Source: an uncultured Lachnospiraceae bacterium (GTDB lineage: Bacteria; Bacillota; Clostridia; Lachnospirales; Lachnospiraceae). Taken from it: a DNA stretch of 64,000 bases. Shown piece after piece: positions 1-8,871 of the stretch. The stretch lies in the NCBI GenBank assembly GCA_902779575.1, contig CACZBW010000015.1:1-64000 (forward strand), read 5' to 3'. The translations under genes and the position numbers were made by a program. How positions within the stretch are numbered: position 1 is the stretch's first letter; the number at the start of each line of letters is the position of its first letter. The notes below the pieces were generated by a model. The model ran no database searches. It was not told the origin of the DNA and saw nothing but the letters and a program-made list of their open reading frames with translations.

Positions 1-40
1 TGTACGGAGCTGACTGTTACTAATCGGTCGCACGCTTATC
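1..40 (+). rRNA. 23S ribosomal RNA, 3' end (partial)
   Basis: The first bases contain the conserved 23S tail GCTGACTGTTACTAATCGG, the 3' strand of the terminal helix region seen in Firmicute 23S genes. The rest of the gene lies left of the window, and the exact 3' end is uncertain by several bases. The following 70 bases carry the motif TGCGGTTTTCAAGGTA, which I associate with ends of clostridial rRNA operons. No 5S rRNA is found between this tail and the terminator at 112. Confidence 0.7.
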
Positions 41-111
41 CCTGATATCGGTTCAGGGGAACGGATGATGTCTGGATAAAAGATTTTGTATGCGGTTTTC
101 AAGGTATGAAC

Positions 112-140
112 AGACAGAGGCGAAGGTCTCTGTCTTTTTT
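112..140 (+). terminator. Intrinsic terminator of the rRNA operon
   Basis: An 8-bp perfect stem (AGACAGAG at 112-119 with CTCTGTCT at 128-135) has an 8-base loop and runs into six T residues. It ends the rRNA transcript. Bases 141-361 hold no gene that I can support. Confidence 0.85.
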
Positions 141-361
141 ATTTCCGCTCGGAAAGCTTTGATTTTTAGGGTCCTGCTTGCGTCCGGACCTGTATTTGCT
201 ATATTATTATGTTAGTTATCAAGAATAGTTGCTATAGGCAAATATTTTTGTGTAACTGCATATACCGCAGAACAAATTGTATATTGGCTTTTTATATTGT
301 TCGCGGGCATAGCTGTAACTGCATTGAGAGATCAGACCTGTTTTGGGGAGAGGAGGAAGTT

Positions 362-1093
362 ATGCCGATCGGAATAATGGTCAACGCCTGCGCGATTGTA
401 ATCGGAGGTTTAATCGGAACATTTCTTGGAAATAAACTGAGTTCGGATTTTAAAGAAAAACTGAATATGATCTTCGGCGTGTGCGCGATGACGATGGGAG
501 TCAGCAGCATCAGCCTGATGCAGAATATGCCGGCGGTTGTATTTGCCGTAATTATCGGGACCTGCATCGGTCTTGCCGTTCATCTGGGAGATAAGATCAA
601 CGCGGGCGGGAAAGCGATGCAGTCCGTCATGGGCCGTTTTCTGAAACAGCAGCATACAGGGCTGTCTGAAGAAGAGTTCTCTTCCACACTTGTGACAGTC
701 ATCGTTCTTTTCTGTGCTTCCGGAACAGGGATCTACGGATCGATTGTATCCGGTATGACGGGAGATCACAGTATTCTGATTGCAAAATCCATTCTGGATC
801 TTCCGACTTCCATGATCTTTGCCTGTACGCTTGGAATCGTAGTCTCTTTCATCGCGGTTCCCCAGCTGATCGTATTTATGCTCCTTTATCTGCTTGCAGG
901 CCTGATCTTCCCGCTGACAACGCCGGTCATGATCAATGATTTCAAAGCCTGCGGCGGCGTTCTTCTTCTGGCGACAGGCTTCCGGATGATCCGGGTAAAG
1001 ATGTTCCCGGTTGCAGATATGATTCCGGCCATGATCCTGGCGATGCCTGTGAGCTGGCTCTGGACTTCTTTTGTCCTTCCTCTTGTAAGCTGA
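362..1093 (+). CDS. DUF554 family membrane protein
   Basis: This 243-residue polytopic membrane protein has about seven hydrophobic segments. The N-terminus (MPIGIMVNACAIVIGGLIG) and the Gly-rich pattern match the DUF554/YdfK family, whose function is unknown though transport is often suggested. I start it at the ATG at 362, nine bases after a GAGGAGG ribosome binding site. The reading frame is open from 209, but those upstream residues look non-coding and have no ribosome binding site. It stands alone, with about 250 bases to the next gene. Confidence 0.85.
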   Translation: MPIGIMVNACAIVIGGLIGTFLGNKLSSDFKEKLNMIFGVCAMTMGVSSISLMQNMPAVVFAVIIGTCIGLAVHLGDKINAGGKAMQSVMGRFLKQQHTGLSEEEFSSTLVTVIVLFCASGTGIYGSIVSGMTGDHSILIAKSILDLPTSMIFACTLGIVVSFIAVPQLIVFMLLYLLAGLIFPLTTPVMINDFKACGGVLLLATGFRMIRVKMFPVADMIPAMILAMPVSWLWTSFVLPLVS

Positions 1094-1224
1094 GCGGGAT
1101 CCTGCCGGCCTTCTGTGCCCATGCATGATCGGAATAATTGGACTGATTTTCCCATCGTTCATAGATAATTCACGATTGCGTGCTAAATTAAAATTGTCCG
1201 TGGCTGAGTGCCTGATGAGACGTA

Positions 1225-1262
1225 TATAATTTAAGAGCGGGCAAATTTGAAAGATATTTGCC
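1225..1262 (+). promoter_or_regulatory. Candidate promoter -10 and overlapping inverted repeat
   Basis: TATAAT lies at 1225-1230. About ten bases later is an inverted repeat, GGCAAAT (1240-1246) with ATTTGCC (1256-1262), covering the expected start of transcription of the Bax-inhibitor-like gene. No good -35 box is visible. The repeat could be an operator or only a leader hairpin. The remainder of 1094-1343 holds nothing else I recognise. Confidence 0.4.
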
Positions 1263-1343
1263 GCGACGCGATGAACGGCTCCAAAAAAGACTGAGAGCTG
1301 CGGAAAAGCAATTTTGGTTTTGTTTACAGAGAGGGATGAGATT

Positions 1344-2012
1344 ATGGAAACACAACAGTATAAACTTTCCAGACTGAAGAGTTTTGACGGGGTTCAGCTG
1401 ACAGAGAATACATATAACCTGACGATCGGACTGGTTCTTCTGTGGGGAATCCTGATCAATACCGTTATGGCCAGGTTTTTTACGGTTCAGATTCTTACTC
1501 TGCCGCAGATCGCTGTAATTATCCTGTACTTTGTTCTGGGCATCGGTGGAACCATGATTGTATTTAAATCGAAGAATCCGGTTATCAGTTTTTGCGGATT
1601 CACCCTTCTTTCTGTGGGCATGGGGCTGCTGCTGACCTATATCCTCAGTATGTACGAAGGGCATACGATCTATTCGGCATTTCTGATGACAGGCATTGTT
1701 ACCGTCTCCATGATGATCGCATCGACCCTGTTTCCGGCTTTTTTCCTCGGACTCGGAAAAACCCTCGGACTGTCGCTGCTGATTGCGATAGCGGTGGAGC
1801 TGATCGGCGGACTGTTCTTCCATCTCCGGCTTGGGGTGATGGATTATATCATGGTACTCATTTTCTCAGGGTATGTAGGATATGACTGGTCAAAGGCCCA
1901 GATTTTCCCGAAGACGCTCGATAATGCGATTGACAGCGCGGCGGACATCTACGTCGATATCGTCAACCTGTTTATCCGTATTCTGAGGATTATGGGAAGG
2001 AAAAACAACTGA
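1344..2012 (+). CDS. Bax inhibitor-1/YccA family membrane protein
   Basis: This 222-residue protein has about seven transmembrane segments. The C-terminal pattern, with acidic residues and then DIYVDIVNLFIRILRIMGR, is typical of the Bax inhibitor-1/YccA (TMBIM) family. Bacterial members such as BsYetJ are pH-sensitive calcium leak channels; others act with FtsH on membrane protein quality control. I use the ATG at 1344. A TTG at 1314 is in frame, but the added residues look non-family. It is monocistronic, ending at a strong hairpin. Confidence 0.85.
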   Translation: METQQYKLSRLKSFDGVQLTENTYNLTIGLVLLWGILINTVMARFFTVQILTLPQIAVIILYFVLGIGGTMIVFKSKNPVISFCGFTLLSVGMGLLLTYILSMYEGHTIYSAFLMTGIVTVSMMIASTLFPAFFLGLGKTLGLSLLIAIAVELIGGLFFHLRLGVMDYIMVLIFSGYVGYDWSKAQIFPKTLDNAIDSAADIYVDIVNLFIRILRIMGRKNN

Positions 2013-2045
2013 AAACAGTCAGCTTTGACAGACAGATAAAATGAT

Positions 2046-2081
2046 ACCGGCGGGGAGCGTAATAGCTCTCCGCCGGTTTTT
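2046..2081 (+). terminator. Intrinsic terminator between convergent genes
   Basis: A 12-bp GC-rich stem (CCGGCGGGGAGC with GCTCTCCGCCGG, one G-T pair) has a six-base loop followed by a run of five T. It terminates the Bax-inhibitor-like gene ahead of the convergent epimerase gene. Confidence 0.88.
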
Positions 2082-2106
2082 GACGGTGAAAAGTCATAAA
2101 TGTGGG

Positions 2107-2913
2107 TCAGATCTCGAGATCGATGAAAACGGGCGGTTCCAGGCTTACCGGTCCTCCGATCCGGATCCGGTTCAGAGTGCCATTTTTCAGAAGCACTTCC
2201 GCGCCGAGTTCTCCGCCGGGCTGCTTAAGGCAAATGGAAAAGGATGCCGTTTCTTCTTCTGCAGGCTGCGGGTGCTGCATGGCCAGCCAGGCGGCAACGG
2301 CGGCAGTTCCGCTGCCGCAGCTGCTTTCACGATACAAGGTTCCGGGGCCTGCCACATAGACCATGGGAACCATGCTTTTGAGATCTTCGGATATGTACAT
2401 GACGCCAAGCGCTTCCGGTGAATTGTTCCGGTAGATCGCGTCTCGGATGACAGGAAAACTGTCTGTATCCACACAGCCGATCATCAGTATATGCCAGATT
2501 CCCTCAAAACGGACCAGAGGGCGGATTCCCGCAGGGTCCGGCAGACGGATCTCCCCGATGGCTGCCGGCAGGGGCATATCCGCGAAGGCTGTATTTGTCC
2601 CGGGATCGACCAGTGTCCGGACCGGATGTGAGCAGCCGGAGATCTGAATCTGAACTTCTCCGGAGGGAAGCCCCTGCTGCCGGGCAATATAAAAGCCGAA
2701 TGCGCGTGAAGCATTGCCGCAGAATTCACCGCCGGACATTTCAAGGCGGCGTGCTGACAGATCCGCATATCCGGCCTGCTCTGCGGCGAATTCCGGGCGG
2801 TTGAGCAGGTCGGCCGCAAGAGCGGCGTAGCGGTCTGCCGGAACATTGCCTTCTATGAACAGTGTCAGATTGCCGGCCGGATCGGCACGGGTTATTTTCA
2901 ATGTAGTATTCAA
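2107..2913 (-). CDS. DapF-fold amino-acid epimerase/racemase, substrate unknown
   Basis: This 268-residue protein has the two pseudo-symmetric halves of cofactor-independent epimerases. The catalytic cysteine pair is visible: Cys65 in GGEFCGNASR and Cys199 in ESSCGSGTAA. DapF epimerases interconvert LL- and meso-diaminopimelate, but the sequence around Cys65 (GGEFCGNAS rather than a DapF-type QCGNGARC) resembles the histidine-racemase (CntK-like) branch of the fold. No lysine, nicotianamine or staphylopine synthesis genes lie nearby, so the substrate stays open. The gene is alone on the minus strand, with no clear upstream partner. Confidence 0.75.
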   Translation of the reverse strand: MNTTLKITRADPAGNLTLFIEGNVPADRYAALAADLLNRPEFAAEQAGYADLSARRLEMSGGEFCGNASRAFGFYIARQQGLPSGEVQIQISGCSHPVRTLVDPGTNTAFADMPLPAAIGEIRLPDPAGIRPLVRFEGIWHILMIGCVDTDSFPVIRDAIYRNNSPEALGVMYISEDLKSMVPMVYVAGPGTLYRESSCGSGTAAVAAWLAMQHPQPAEEETASFSICLKQPGGELGAEVLLKNGTLNRIRIGGPVSLEPPVFIDLEI

Positions 2914-3096
2914 GGCAGGGATCCCTCCTCCTTCGTCAAACAGTACTTCAATACGTTACCACAATAAAGCTTTTCCTGGCAACAGCTTTTCTTGCTGTCT
3001 GTAGACGAAACCGTTATACTGATTCTGAAAAAGCTCCTGGATACAGGAAGTATGCACGGACCGCTGCTTCCTGAAAGAGGCAGCTGTCTGCTCCGG

Positions 3097-3216
3097 CTGC
3101 CGGAAAGCAGGAATAGCCGGAGAGGTTTGCGGAAAAGCCGGAATGGCCGTAGCGGTCTGCCGGAAAGCAGGATAACTGGAGCAGGCTTCCGGAATAAAGA
3201 ACTGACCGGACAGACT
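3097..3216 (+). repeat. Four degenerate 30-bp tandem repeats
   Basis: Units start at 3097, 3127, 3157 and 3187. The first three share a core of the form TGCCGGAAAGCAGGAAT; the fourth is more diverged. The array fills much of the 338-base gap between the epimerase and the hydroxy-acid dehydrogenase homologue and ends 35 bases before the latter's start codon, so it lies in its leader. No gene is supported in 2914-3251. Confidence 0.75.
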
Positions 3217-3251
3217 GCTTATGAACGTAGGACTAAGGATGGAGAGAGACT

Positions 3252-4277
3252 ATGAATTACCGCGAGATGCTGGACAAGGCGAGGCAGAATATGAAACCAA
3301 AATGCAGGGTCTGTCCGGAATGCAACGGAATTGCCTGCAGGGGAGAACTGCCGGGGACGGGCGGATATGGGAACGGGAGAAGCTTTACAGTGTGCAGGGA
3401 GTATCTGAAATCTGTTAAGATCTGCATGGATACCCTCTGTCCGGAGACGGATCCGGACCTGAAGCAGACGCTGCTTGGGCAGGAATGGTCCATGCCCCTC
3501 ATGATCGCGCCGATTGGAGGAATGGCTTTTAACTACAATGGATACCTGACAGATCTGCAGTATAATTCTGCTGTACTGGAAGGTGCATTACAGGAAAATA
3601 TTCCCGCTTTCTCAGGGGATACACCGGATGAATCCTTTTTCCGCTCACTGCTGCCTCTGATCAGAAGCGGAAAAGGTTCTATGATTTCAACTGTGAAACC
3701 ATGGCCGAATGAATATATCCTTGAAAAGACACGGATGCTCAGGGACGCCGGAGCGAAGTATTTTGCCATGGACGTGGATTCGGCCTATCTTCCGGCACTT
3801 AAGAAAAACGGTATGGGAGGACATCCGAAAAGTGAGGAAGATCTTCGTTTCCTGATCAGAGAGAGCGGACTGAAGCTCATTGTTAAAGGGGTAATGACTG
3901 CGCAGGGTGCTTTGACGGCACGTGAGGCGGGAGCCTCCGCGATCATCGTTTCGTCTCATGGCGGCAGACATTTTGAAGATGCCCCTGCGACTGCGTCAGT
4001 ACTTCCGGAAATACGGAGCGCGGTGGGGGAAGATTTTCCGGTGTTTGTTGACGGAGGAATCCGTACAGGTGCGGATATTTTCAAAGTTCTTGCCCTGGGA
4101 GCGGATGCAGCCATGATTGGCAGGCCGTACGCGATCGCCGTGCACGGTGCCCTGGCGGAAGGAGTGCACCTCTATACAGAACGTCTCAGAGAGGAACTGC
4201 GCTATATTATGGCTCTGACAGGCTGTGCTGACCTGAGGCAGATCAGGAGGGACAAAATCAGAGCCTCTTTACCATGA
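3252..4277 (+). CDS. FMN-dependent alpha-hydroxy-acid oxidase/dehydrogenase family protein
   Basis: This 341-residue TIM-barrel protein belongs to the lactate oxidase/glycolate oxidase/L-lactate dehydrogenase family. FMN-contacting Lys212 (VKGVMT), the catalytic-type His236 in SSHGGR, and the phosphate-binding stretch DGGIRTGADIFKVLALGADA followed by IGRPY are all visible. An N-terminal cysteine cluster (Cys18, Cys21, Cys24, Cys29) is not part of the classic oxidases and could bind metal or an Fe-S centre. In an anaerobe, an oxygen-dependent oxidase seems unlikely, so a dehydrogenase using another acceptor fits better. The last 20 bases overlap the 3' end of the convergent GNAT gene. Confidence 0.82.
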   Translation: MNYREMLDKARQNMKPKCRVCPECNGIACRGELPGTGGYGNGRSFTVCREYLKSVKICMDTLCPETDPDLKQTLLGQEWSMPLMIAPIGGMAFNYNGYLTDLQYNSAVLEGALQENIPAFSGDTPDESFFRSLLPLIRSGKGSMISTVKPWPNEYILEKTRMLRDAGAKYFAMDVDSAYLPALKKNGMGGHPKSEEDLRFLIRESGLKLIVKGVMTAQGALTAREAGASAIIVSSHGGRHFEDAPATASVLPEIRSAVGEDFPVFVDGGIRTGADIFKVLALGADAAMIGRPYAIAVHGALAEGVHLYTERLREELRYIMALTGCADLRQIRRDKIRASLP

Positions 4278-4776
4278 TGGTGCGCATCCAGTCGCCATAC
4301 TTCCTCACCGTCATGAGTTCTTCAAAGCCGCATCTTAAGTGACTGTTTTTGCTGAACAGATTATCCGGATGAATTGTAGCCATAAGATAGCGGCAGCCCC
4401 GTCCTTTTTCCAGGAGCGCGGCCTCGCTCAGAAGCTGTGAGAGAATATGTCTGCCCTGGTATTCCGGAAGGACGCAGGCGGACTCCATATGGGAGACGGC
4501 AGGCAGTTCCTCATCGGGTAGGGACAGATAGCGGCCGAGGTTTTCCTCTGACAGGCCGGGGTGATGAATCAGCAGAAAAGCGGCGCTCCTGCAGCCGTCC
4601 TGCCAGATCAGCGTATAGCCTTCGGGACCGCCGGTATGTCTACTGATATAGTCGATATTGTCGTCAAGATACCAGTCTCTGCTGGGAAGACGGCTTACGG
4701 CGATTTCCATCATATGGCGTATGATTTCTGCATCCGCATATTCAGCAAAGCGGATGTTCGGATTCCGGATCTGCAT
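4258..4776 (-). CDS. GNAT family N-acetyltransferase
   Basis: This is a 172-residue single-domain GNAT. The acetyl-CoA-binding motif A appears as ACVLPEYQGRHILSQLL, followed by the usual Asn and the GFEEL-type C-terminus. I start at the ATG at 4776, preceded by GGAG at good spacing; the frame is open further upstream but without family features. Small-molecule or protein N-acetylation is expected, with unknown substrate. It is convergent with, and overlaps by 20 bp, the hydroxy-acid dehydrogenase homologue. Confidence 0.82.
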   Translation of the reverse strand: MQIRNPNIRFAEYADAEIIRHMMEIAVSRLPSRDWYLDDNIDYISRHTGGPEGYTLIWQDGCRSAAFLLIHHPGLSEENLGRYLSLPDEELPAVSHMESACVLPEYQGRHILSQLLSEAALLEKGRGCRYLMATIHPDNLFSKNSHLRCGFEELMTVRKYGDWMRTIMVKRL

Positions 4777-5014
4777 AATGTTGCTCCATTTTACATATTT
4801 TCCTGAAAAACCTGAGTTGCTTTTTGTATGAATCCTGAATTTGACGCGGGATACCTGCTGTCTTTTCGAAGCCGGGCGGTTTAACAAAACCAGGATTTCT
4901 ACCTTTATCCAAGTCATAAGGCCCATACAAAACAAAATCTTCGTCAGATTAAAATTATACAGCATATGCGATCGGACGGCAGTCTTTTTTCATACAGCGA
5001 AATGGGAAAGTTTG

Positions 5015-5023
5015 TGTTATGAT
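5015..5023 (+). promoter_or_regulatory. Candidate extended -10 promoter for hisHF-ung
   Basis: TGT followed by TATGAT forms an extended -10 element 80 bases before hisH. No convincing -35 is present. No T-box or other riboswitch is recognisable in the 326-base gap 4777-5102, which otherwise holds nothing I can name. Confidence 0.4.
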
Positions 5024-5102
5024 GAAATAGATTCCTCATATTTTACGATCTTGTCATGCAGATAAATATGGCGAAAACAGATTAACAGGGGGAAACAGCT
5101 GA

Positions 5103-5714
5103 ATGATTTCGATAATTGATTATGATGCCGGAAATATCATGAGTGTCCAGAAAGCCTGTGCTTATCTCGGCCATGACTATGTGCTTACGAGGGACCGGGA
5201 AAAGATTCTGAATTCCGATCATGTGATTCTTCCGGGCGTCGGTGCTTTCGGGGACGCGATGGAAAGACTTGAGCGCTATGGGATGGATGAGACGCTGAAG
5301 GAGGTTAAGAAGAGGGGTATTCCGCTCCTCGGGATCTGCCTTGGCCTGCAGCTCTTTTTCGATGAGAGCGAGGAGACTCCCGGCGTAAAGGGACTTGGCC
5401 TTCTTAAGGGGAGGATTCTCCGGATTCCGGATCAGGACGGAACACTGAAAATTCCACATATGGGCTGGAACAGCCTGACGTATCCGAACAGGGGAAGACT
5501 GTTTGAAGGCATCCCGGAAGAGACTTATGTCTATTTTGTCCACAGTTATTATCTCCATGCGGAGGACCCTTCCGTTGTCACGGCGACGACAGAGTACGGG
5601 ACCAGAATTGATGCCAGCGTCGAAAAAGAGAATCTTTTTGCCTGTCAGTTCCATCCGGAGAAGAGCAGCAGCTGGGGATTGAAAATATTGGAGAACTTTT
5701 TCACGGTACACTGA
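5103..5714 (+). CDS. hisH: Imidazole glycerol phosphate synthase subunit HisH
   Basis: This 203-residue class I glutamine amidotransferase hydrolyses glutamine and channels ammonia to HisF for the fifth step of histidine synthesis. Catalytic Cys79 (GICLGLQL), His184 and Glu186 (CQFHPEKS) are all present. The length is normal. A GGGGGA ribosome binding site precedes the ATG. It is followed by hisF 149 bases downstream; the other his genes are not in the window, so the pathway is split or this pair was relocated. Confidence 0.97.
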   Translation: MISIIDYDAGNIMSVQKACAYLGHDYVLTRDREKILNSDHVILPGVGAFGDAMERLERYGMDETLKEVKKRGIPLLGICLGLQLFFDESEETPGVKGLGLLKGRILRIPDQDGTLKIPHMGWNSLTYPNRGRLFEGIPEETYVYFVHSYYLHAEDPSVVTATTEYGTRIDASVEKENLFACQFHPEKSSSWGLKILENFFTVH

Positions 5715-5863
5715 GAAGAGAATCTGACTTTTCCTGTTGAAGGAATCGGGGAAGCAGACAGACCGGATTCCGGCTGAGGGGATTGCGGAAGCAGGATGAC
5801 TGTGATTTCTGATTTAGAGAAAGGAATCCGGCAGAATCTTCTGACATAGAAAGAGAGCGGAAT

Positions 5864-6628
5864 ATGTTTACGAAGAGGATTATCCCGTGCCTGGATGTCA
5901 AAAACGGGCGCGTGGTAAAGGGCGTTAATTTCGTGGATCTGCGCGACGCCGGGGATCCGGTGGAGATCGGGGCGGCGTATGATAAGGAAGGAGCGGATGA
6001 ACTGGTTTTCCTGGATATCACGGCTTCTTCTGACGCGCGGAGGACGGTAGTCGACATGGTGCGCAGAGTGGCGGAAACCGTATTTATTCCATTTACGGTA
6101 GGCGGCGGAATCCGGACAGTGGAAGACTTCCGGGAGATTTTAAGAGCCGGCGCGGATAAGGTGTCGGTGAATTCGGCGGCCATCCTGAACCCGGATCTGA
6201 TCGCGGAAGCGGCGGACAGGTTCGGCAGCCAGTGCGTAGTCCTGGCGATTGACGCAAAGCGCAGGGAAGACGGGAGCGGCTGGAATGTTTACCGGAACGG
6301 CGGGAGAATCGACATGGGGATCGACGCGGTCGAGTGGGCTGTTAAGGCAGACAGGCTCGGCGCGGGGGAGATCCTTCTTACCAGCATGGACTGTGACGGG
6401 ACCAAGGCCGGTTACGATCTGGAGCTGACGAGGACGATCGCGGAAAATGTATCTGTCCCTGTGATTGCTTCCGGAGGCGCGGGAAATATGGAGCATTTTT
6501 ATGAGGCTTTGACGGAAGGGAAAGCGGACGCGGCACTTGCGGCTTCTCTTTTCCATTACAGAGAGCTTGAGATCCGCGATGTGAAACAGTATCTGCGGGA
6601 CCGCGGCGTATCTGTCCGTCTGGACTGA
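5864..6628 (+). CDS. hisF: Imidazole glycerol phosphate synthase subunit HisF
   Basis: This 254-residue (beta/alpha)8 cyclase condenses PRFAR with ammonia from HisH to give imidazole glycerol phosphate and AICAR, feeding both histidine and purine synthesis. General acid/base residues Asp11 (CLDVKNG) and Asp130 (LAIDAKR) are present, and the phosphate-binding loops FTVGGGIR and ASGGAG are intact. The 149-base hisH-hisF spacer contains degenerate repeats with CGGAAGCAG cores. ung follows after 13 bases. Confidence 0.97.
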   Translation: MFTKRIIPCLDVKNGRVVKGVNFVDLRDAGDPVEIGAAYDKEGADELVFLDITASSDARRTVVDMVRRVAETVFIPFTVGGGIRTVEDFREILRAGADKVSVNSAAILNPDLIAEAADRFGSQCVVLAIDAKRREDGSGWNVYRNGGRIDMGIDAVEWAVKADRLGAGEILLTSMDCDGTKAGYDLELTRTIAENVSVPVIASGGAGNMEHFYEALTEGKADAALAASLFHYRELEIRDVKQYLRDRGVSVRLD

Positions 6629-6641
6629 GAGGAGGAGAAAG

Positions 6642-7337
6642 ATGGCAGCGATCAGCAATGACTGGCTGGAACCGCTTAAGCCGGAGTTCGGGAAAGCCTA
6701 CTATGCGCAGCTTTACCGCAGGATCAAGGATGAGTACAGCAGATATGTGGTGTATCCTCCGTCCGGCGATATTCTGAATGCATTTTCCCTGACCCCCCTC
6801 AGCCGTGTGAAGGTGGTGATTCTGGGCCAGGATCCTTATCATGAGCCGGGGCAGGCCCACGGATTGTGTTTTTCAGTAAAGCCGGGAATCGAGATTCCCC
6901 CTTCTCTTGTCAATATCTATCAGGAGCTGCATGACGACCTTGGATGCTATATTCCGGATAACGGCTGCCTGACACACTGGGCGGAGCAGGGCGTGCTTCT
7001 TCTGAATACGATCCTGACAGTCCGCGCGCACCAGGCATTTTCCCACAGAGGACTTGGCTGGGAACAGTTCACGGATGCCGCGATCCGCGCGGTTAACGCT
7101 CAGGACCGCCCGATTGTCTTTATTCTCTGGGGAAGGCCGGCGCAGGCGAAGAGCATTATGCTCAATAATCCCCGCCACCTGATCCTGAAATCGCCCCATC
7201 CGAGCCCGCTTTCAGCCTACAGGGGCTTCTTCGGGAGCAGACCTTTCTCCGCGGCGAATCATTTCCTTGAAGCCAATGGTGTGGAACCGGTCGACTGGCA
7301 GATTCCGAACGTCGGCGGTCCGATGGTTTCCCAGTGA
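6642..7337 (+). CDS. ung: Uracil-DNA glycosylase
   Basis: This 231-residue family-1 UDG removes uracil from DNA in base excision repair. Diagnostic motifs are GQDPYHEPGQAHGL with catalytic Asp64, and SPHPSPLSAYRGF with His186. The start follows GAGGAGG. It sits 13 bases behind hisF and probably shares its transcript. A strong terminator lies 90 bases downstream. Confidence 0.97.
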   Translation: MAAISNDWLEPLKPEFGKAYYAQLYRRIKDEYSRYVVYPPSGDILNAFSLTPLSRVKVVILGQDPYHEPGQAHGLCFSVKPGIEIPPSLVNIYQELHDDLGCYIPDNGCLTHWAEQGVLLLNTILTVRAHQAFSHRGLGWEQFTDAAIRAVNAQDRPIVFILWGRPAQAKSIMLNNPRHLILKSPHPSPLSAYRGFFGSRPFSAANHFLEANGVEPVDWQIPNVGGPMVSQ

Positions 7338-7425
7338 TATATTTCCCAAGGGATGCCTGAAAATGCAACATAAAGATATGCAACAATATACTGTGCAATT
7401 ATAATATTCATACTTGCAATCCGGG

Positions 7426-7470
7426 CAGATATATGTTACGATTCTATCACGACATATATCTGTCTTTTTT
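7426..7470 (+). terminator. Intrinsic terminator after ung
   Basis: An 11-bp perfect AT-rich stem (CAGATATATGT at 7426-7436 with ACATATATCTG at 7452-7462) is followed by TCTTTTTT. The rest of 7338-7666 shows no gene and no clear promoter. Confidence 0.85.
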
Positions 7471-7666
7471 CTATGCGGATCACTTACGGTCCGTTCTTCC
7501 GCATTCGATTATGAATGCGTCCGTGTATTTCACACACGATTCGGCCGAATGAACAACTGAAGAAGCGGGACGGCCGGCATCCCTGCCGCAGCCTGTACTG
7601 AGCGCAGACAGAGCATGGACTCTGTCTCAGATTATTTCATTTCTAAAAGGAGCAGAATTATCAACC

Positions 7667-8581
7667 ATGGACTATCAGACATTTATACAGAAGATCAGGG
7701 AACTGACCGCGGAGGCGCTGGGGAGCGCTTATCGCGTGGAGCTGTCGGCAGTGCCTAAAAACAACGGTGTAATGATGGATGCCATTATGATTTTCAGGGA
7801 GGAAGAGAATATTGCCCCGACCATTTATCTTCGCCCCTGCTATGAATCTTACCGGCAGCATCAGTCTGTCAGGGACAGTGTGAAGGAGATAGTGGACCGC
7901 TATTTCTGTTCCCTTCCGAAGTCCTGGACCGGCTTTACGGAGTTTACAGATCCGGACAGGGTAAGAGACAGGATTGTTTTCCGGCTCATAAATTATGAAA
8001 AAAACAGGGAACTTCTGGCCGGGGTTCCGCACCGGAGATTCCTGAATCTTGCCCTTGTATACTGCGTCCAGCTTGAGTCAGACCAGATCGGTACAGCTTC
8101 CGTACTCGTGAAAAATGCGCTGCTGGAAAACTGGGATATGGATGAGCAGGAGCTTGCGTCGCTTGCCGGGAAGAATACACAGCGTCTGCTTCCATACTGC
8201 TTCCTGCCTCTGTCGGAACTGATGCGCAGAGTCGGGTCTGATCTGTCAGAGACGTCCTGCGAAGAGGAATGGCCGGAGACGGACGAAGGAGAGATGCCGG
8301 TCTATGCCCTGACGAACAGAAGCTGCAGCTACGGAGCCTATTGGATCACAGTTCCGGAACTGATGAAGAAGATCTGCAGCCGCCTGCAGGATGACGTCTA
8401 TATTCTGCCCAGTTCTGTGCATGAATGTATGATTGTTCCGGTACAGCTGCATAAAGACGCGGACGAACTTGCATCTATGGTCCGGACGATCAACAGAGAA
8501 GGAGTTGACGAGCAGGAGATCCTGGCGGATTGTGTCTACAGATGTTCAAGGGAAAACGGTGCTCTGGAGATCTGCGCCTGA
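7667..8581 (+). CDS. DUF5688 family protein, function unknown
   Basis: This 304-residue soluble protein has the overall pattern of DUF5688, a family common in Lachnospiraceae: an N-terminal region with conserved KNNGV, a central phrase on LIN-Y-KN--LL--VPHR, and a C-terminal block around LPSSVHECMIVP. No signal peptide or membrane segment is present. AGGAG lies about 16 bases from the ATG, longer than usual, so the true start could be misassigned, though no better start is visible. It stands alone and no function can be given. Confidence 0.75.
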   Translation: MDYQTFIQKIRELTAEALGSAYRVELSAVPKNNGVMMDAIMIFREEENIAPTIYLRPCYESYRQHQSVRDSVKEIVDRYFCSLPKSWTGFTEFTDPDRVRDRIVFRLINYEKNRELLAGVPHRRFLNLALVYCVQLESDQIGTASVLVKNALLENWDMDEQELASLAGKNTQRLLPYCFLPLSELMRRVGSDLSETSCEEEWPETDEGEMPVYALTNRSCSYGAYWITVPELMKKICSRLQDDVYILPSSVHECMIVPVQLHKDADELASMVRTINREGVDEQEILADCVYRCSRENGALEICA

Positions 8582-8649
8582 CTGCTCCGTATTTACCGCC
8601 GGACAGGCCCGGAATGTAAGCAAAAATGTGAAATTGCCCCTCTGACAGT

Positions 8650-8678
8650 TTGACTTTGCTATCTCCATATGTTATGAT
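8650..8678 (+). promoter_or_regulatory. Sigma-A promoter of tRNA-Arg
   Basis: TTGACT (8650-8655) and TATGAT (8673-8678) are separated by 17 bases, with TG upstream of the -10. Transcription would begin about 30 bases before the tRNA. Confidence 0.75.
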
Positions 8679-8714
8679 AAATGCGTTTTGAAGCAGTATC
8701 TTACTGTGAAATAT

Positions 8715-8787
8715 GCATCTGTAGCTCAGGGGATAGAGCAGCGGTTTCCGGTACCGCGTGTCGGGGGTTCGACTCCCTCCAGATGCG
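8715..8787 (+). tRNA. tRNA-Arg (anticodon CCG)
   Basis: The 73-base cloverleaf folds completely: acceptor GCATCTG/CAGATGC, D stem GCTC/GAGC, anticodon stem GCGGT/ACCGC with loop TTCCGGT (anticodon CCG at 8748-8750, reading CGG), five-base variable loop, T arm GGGGG-TTCGACT-CCCTC, discriminator G. CCA is not encoded. A T-rich stretch follows but no hairpin terminator, so the transcript may run on into the next gene. Confidence 0.95.
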
Positions 8788-8871
8788 TTTTCTTTTTCAG
8801 GGGGTTTTCCCTGAGGAGATTCTGGCGCTGTGTTTTTTTGAGAGCCGGTCAGAGGCTCTGGAGGTCGGGCC

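Noticed and set aside
209..361. Upstream extension of the DUF554 protein
   Set aside because: The extra 51 residues are Cys/Arg-rich and unlike the family, and the GAGGAGG at 349-355 sets the start at 362.
3097..3216. Possible CRISPR remnant
   Set aside because: The repeats are directly adjacent without spacers and no cas genes are near.
2992..3255. Open frame with repeat peptides LPESRN/LRKSRN
   Set aside because: It arises from the 30-bp DNA repeats; there is no start signal or known family.
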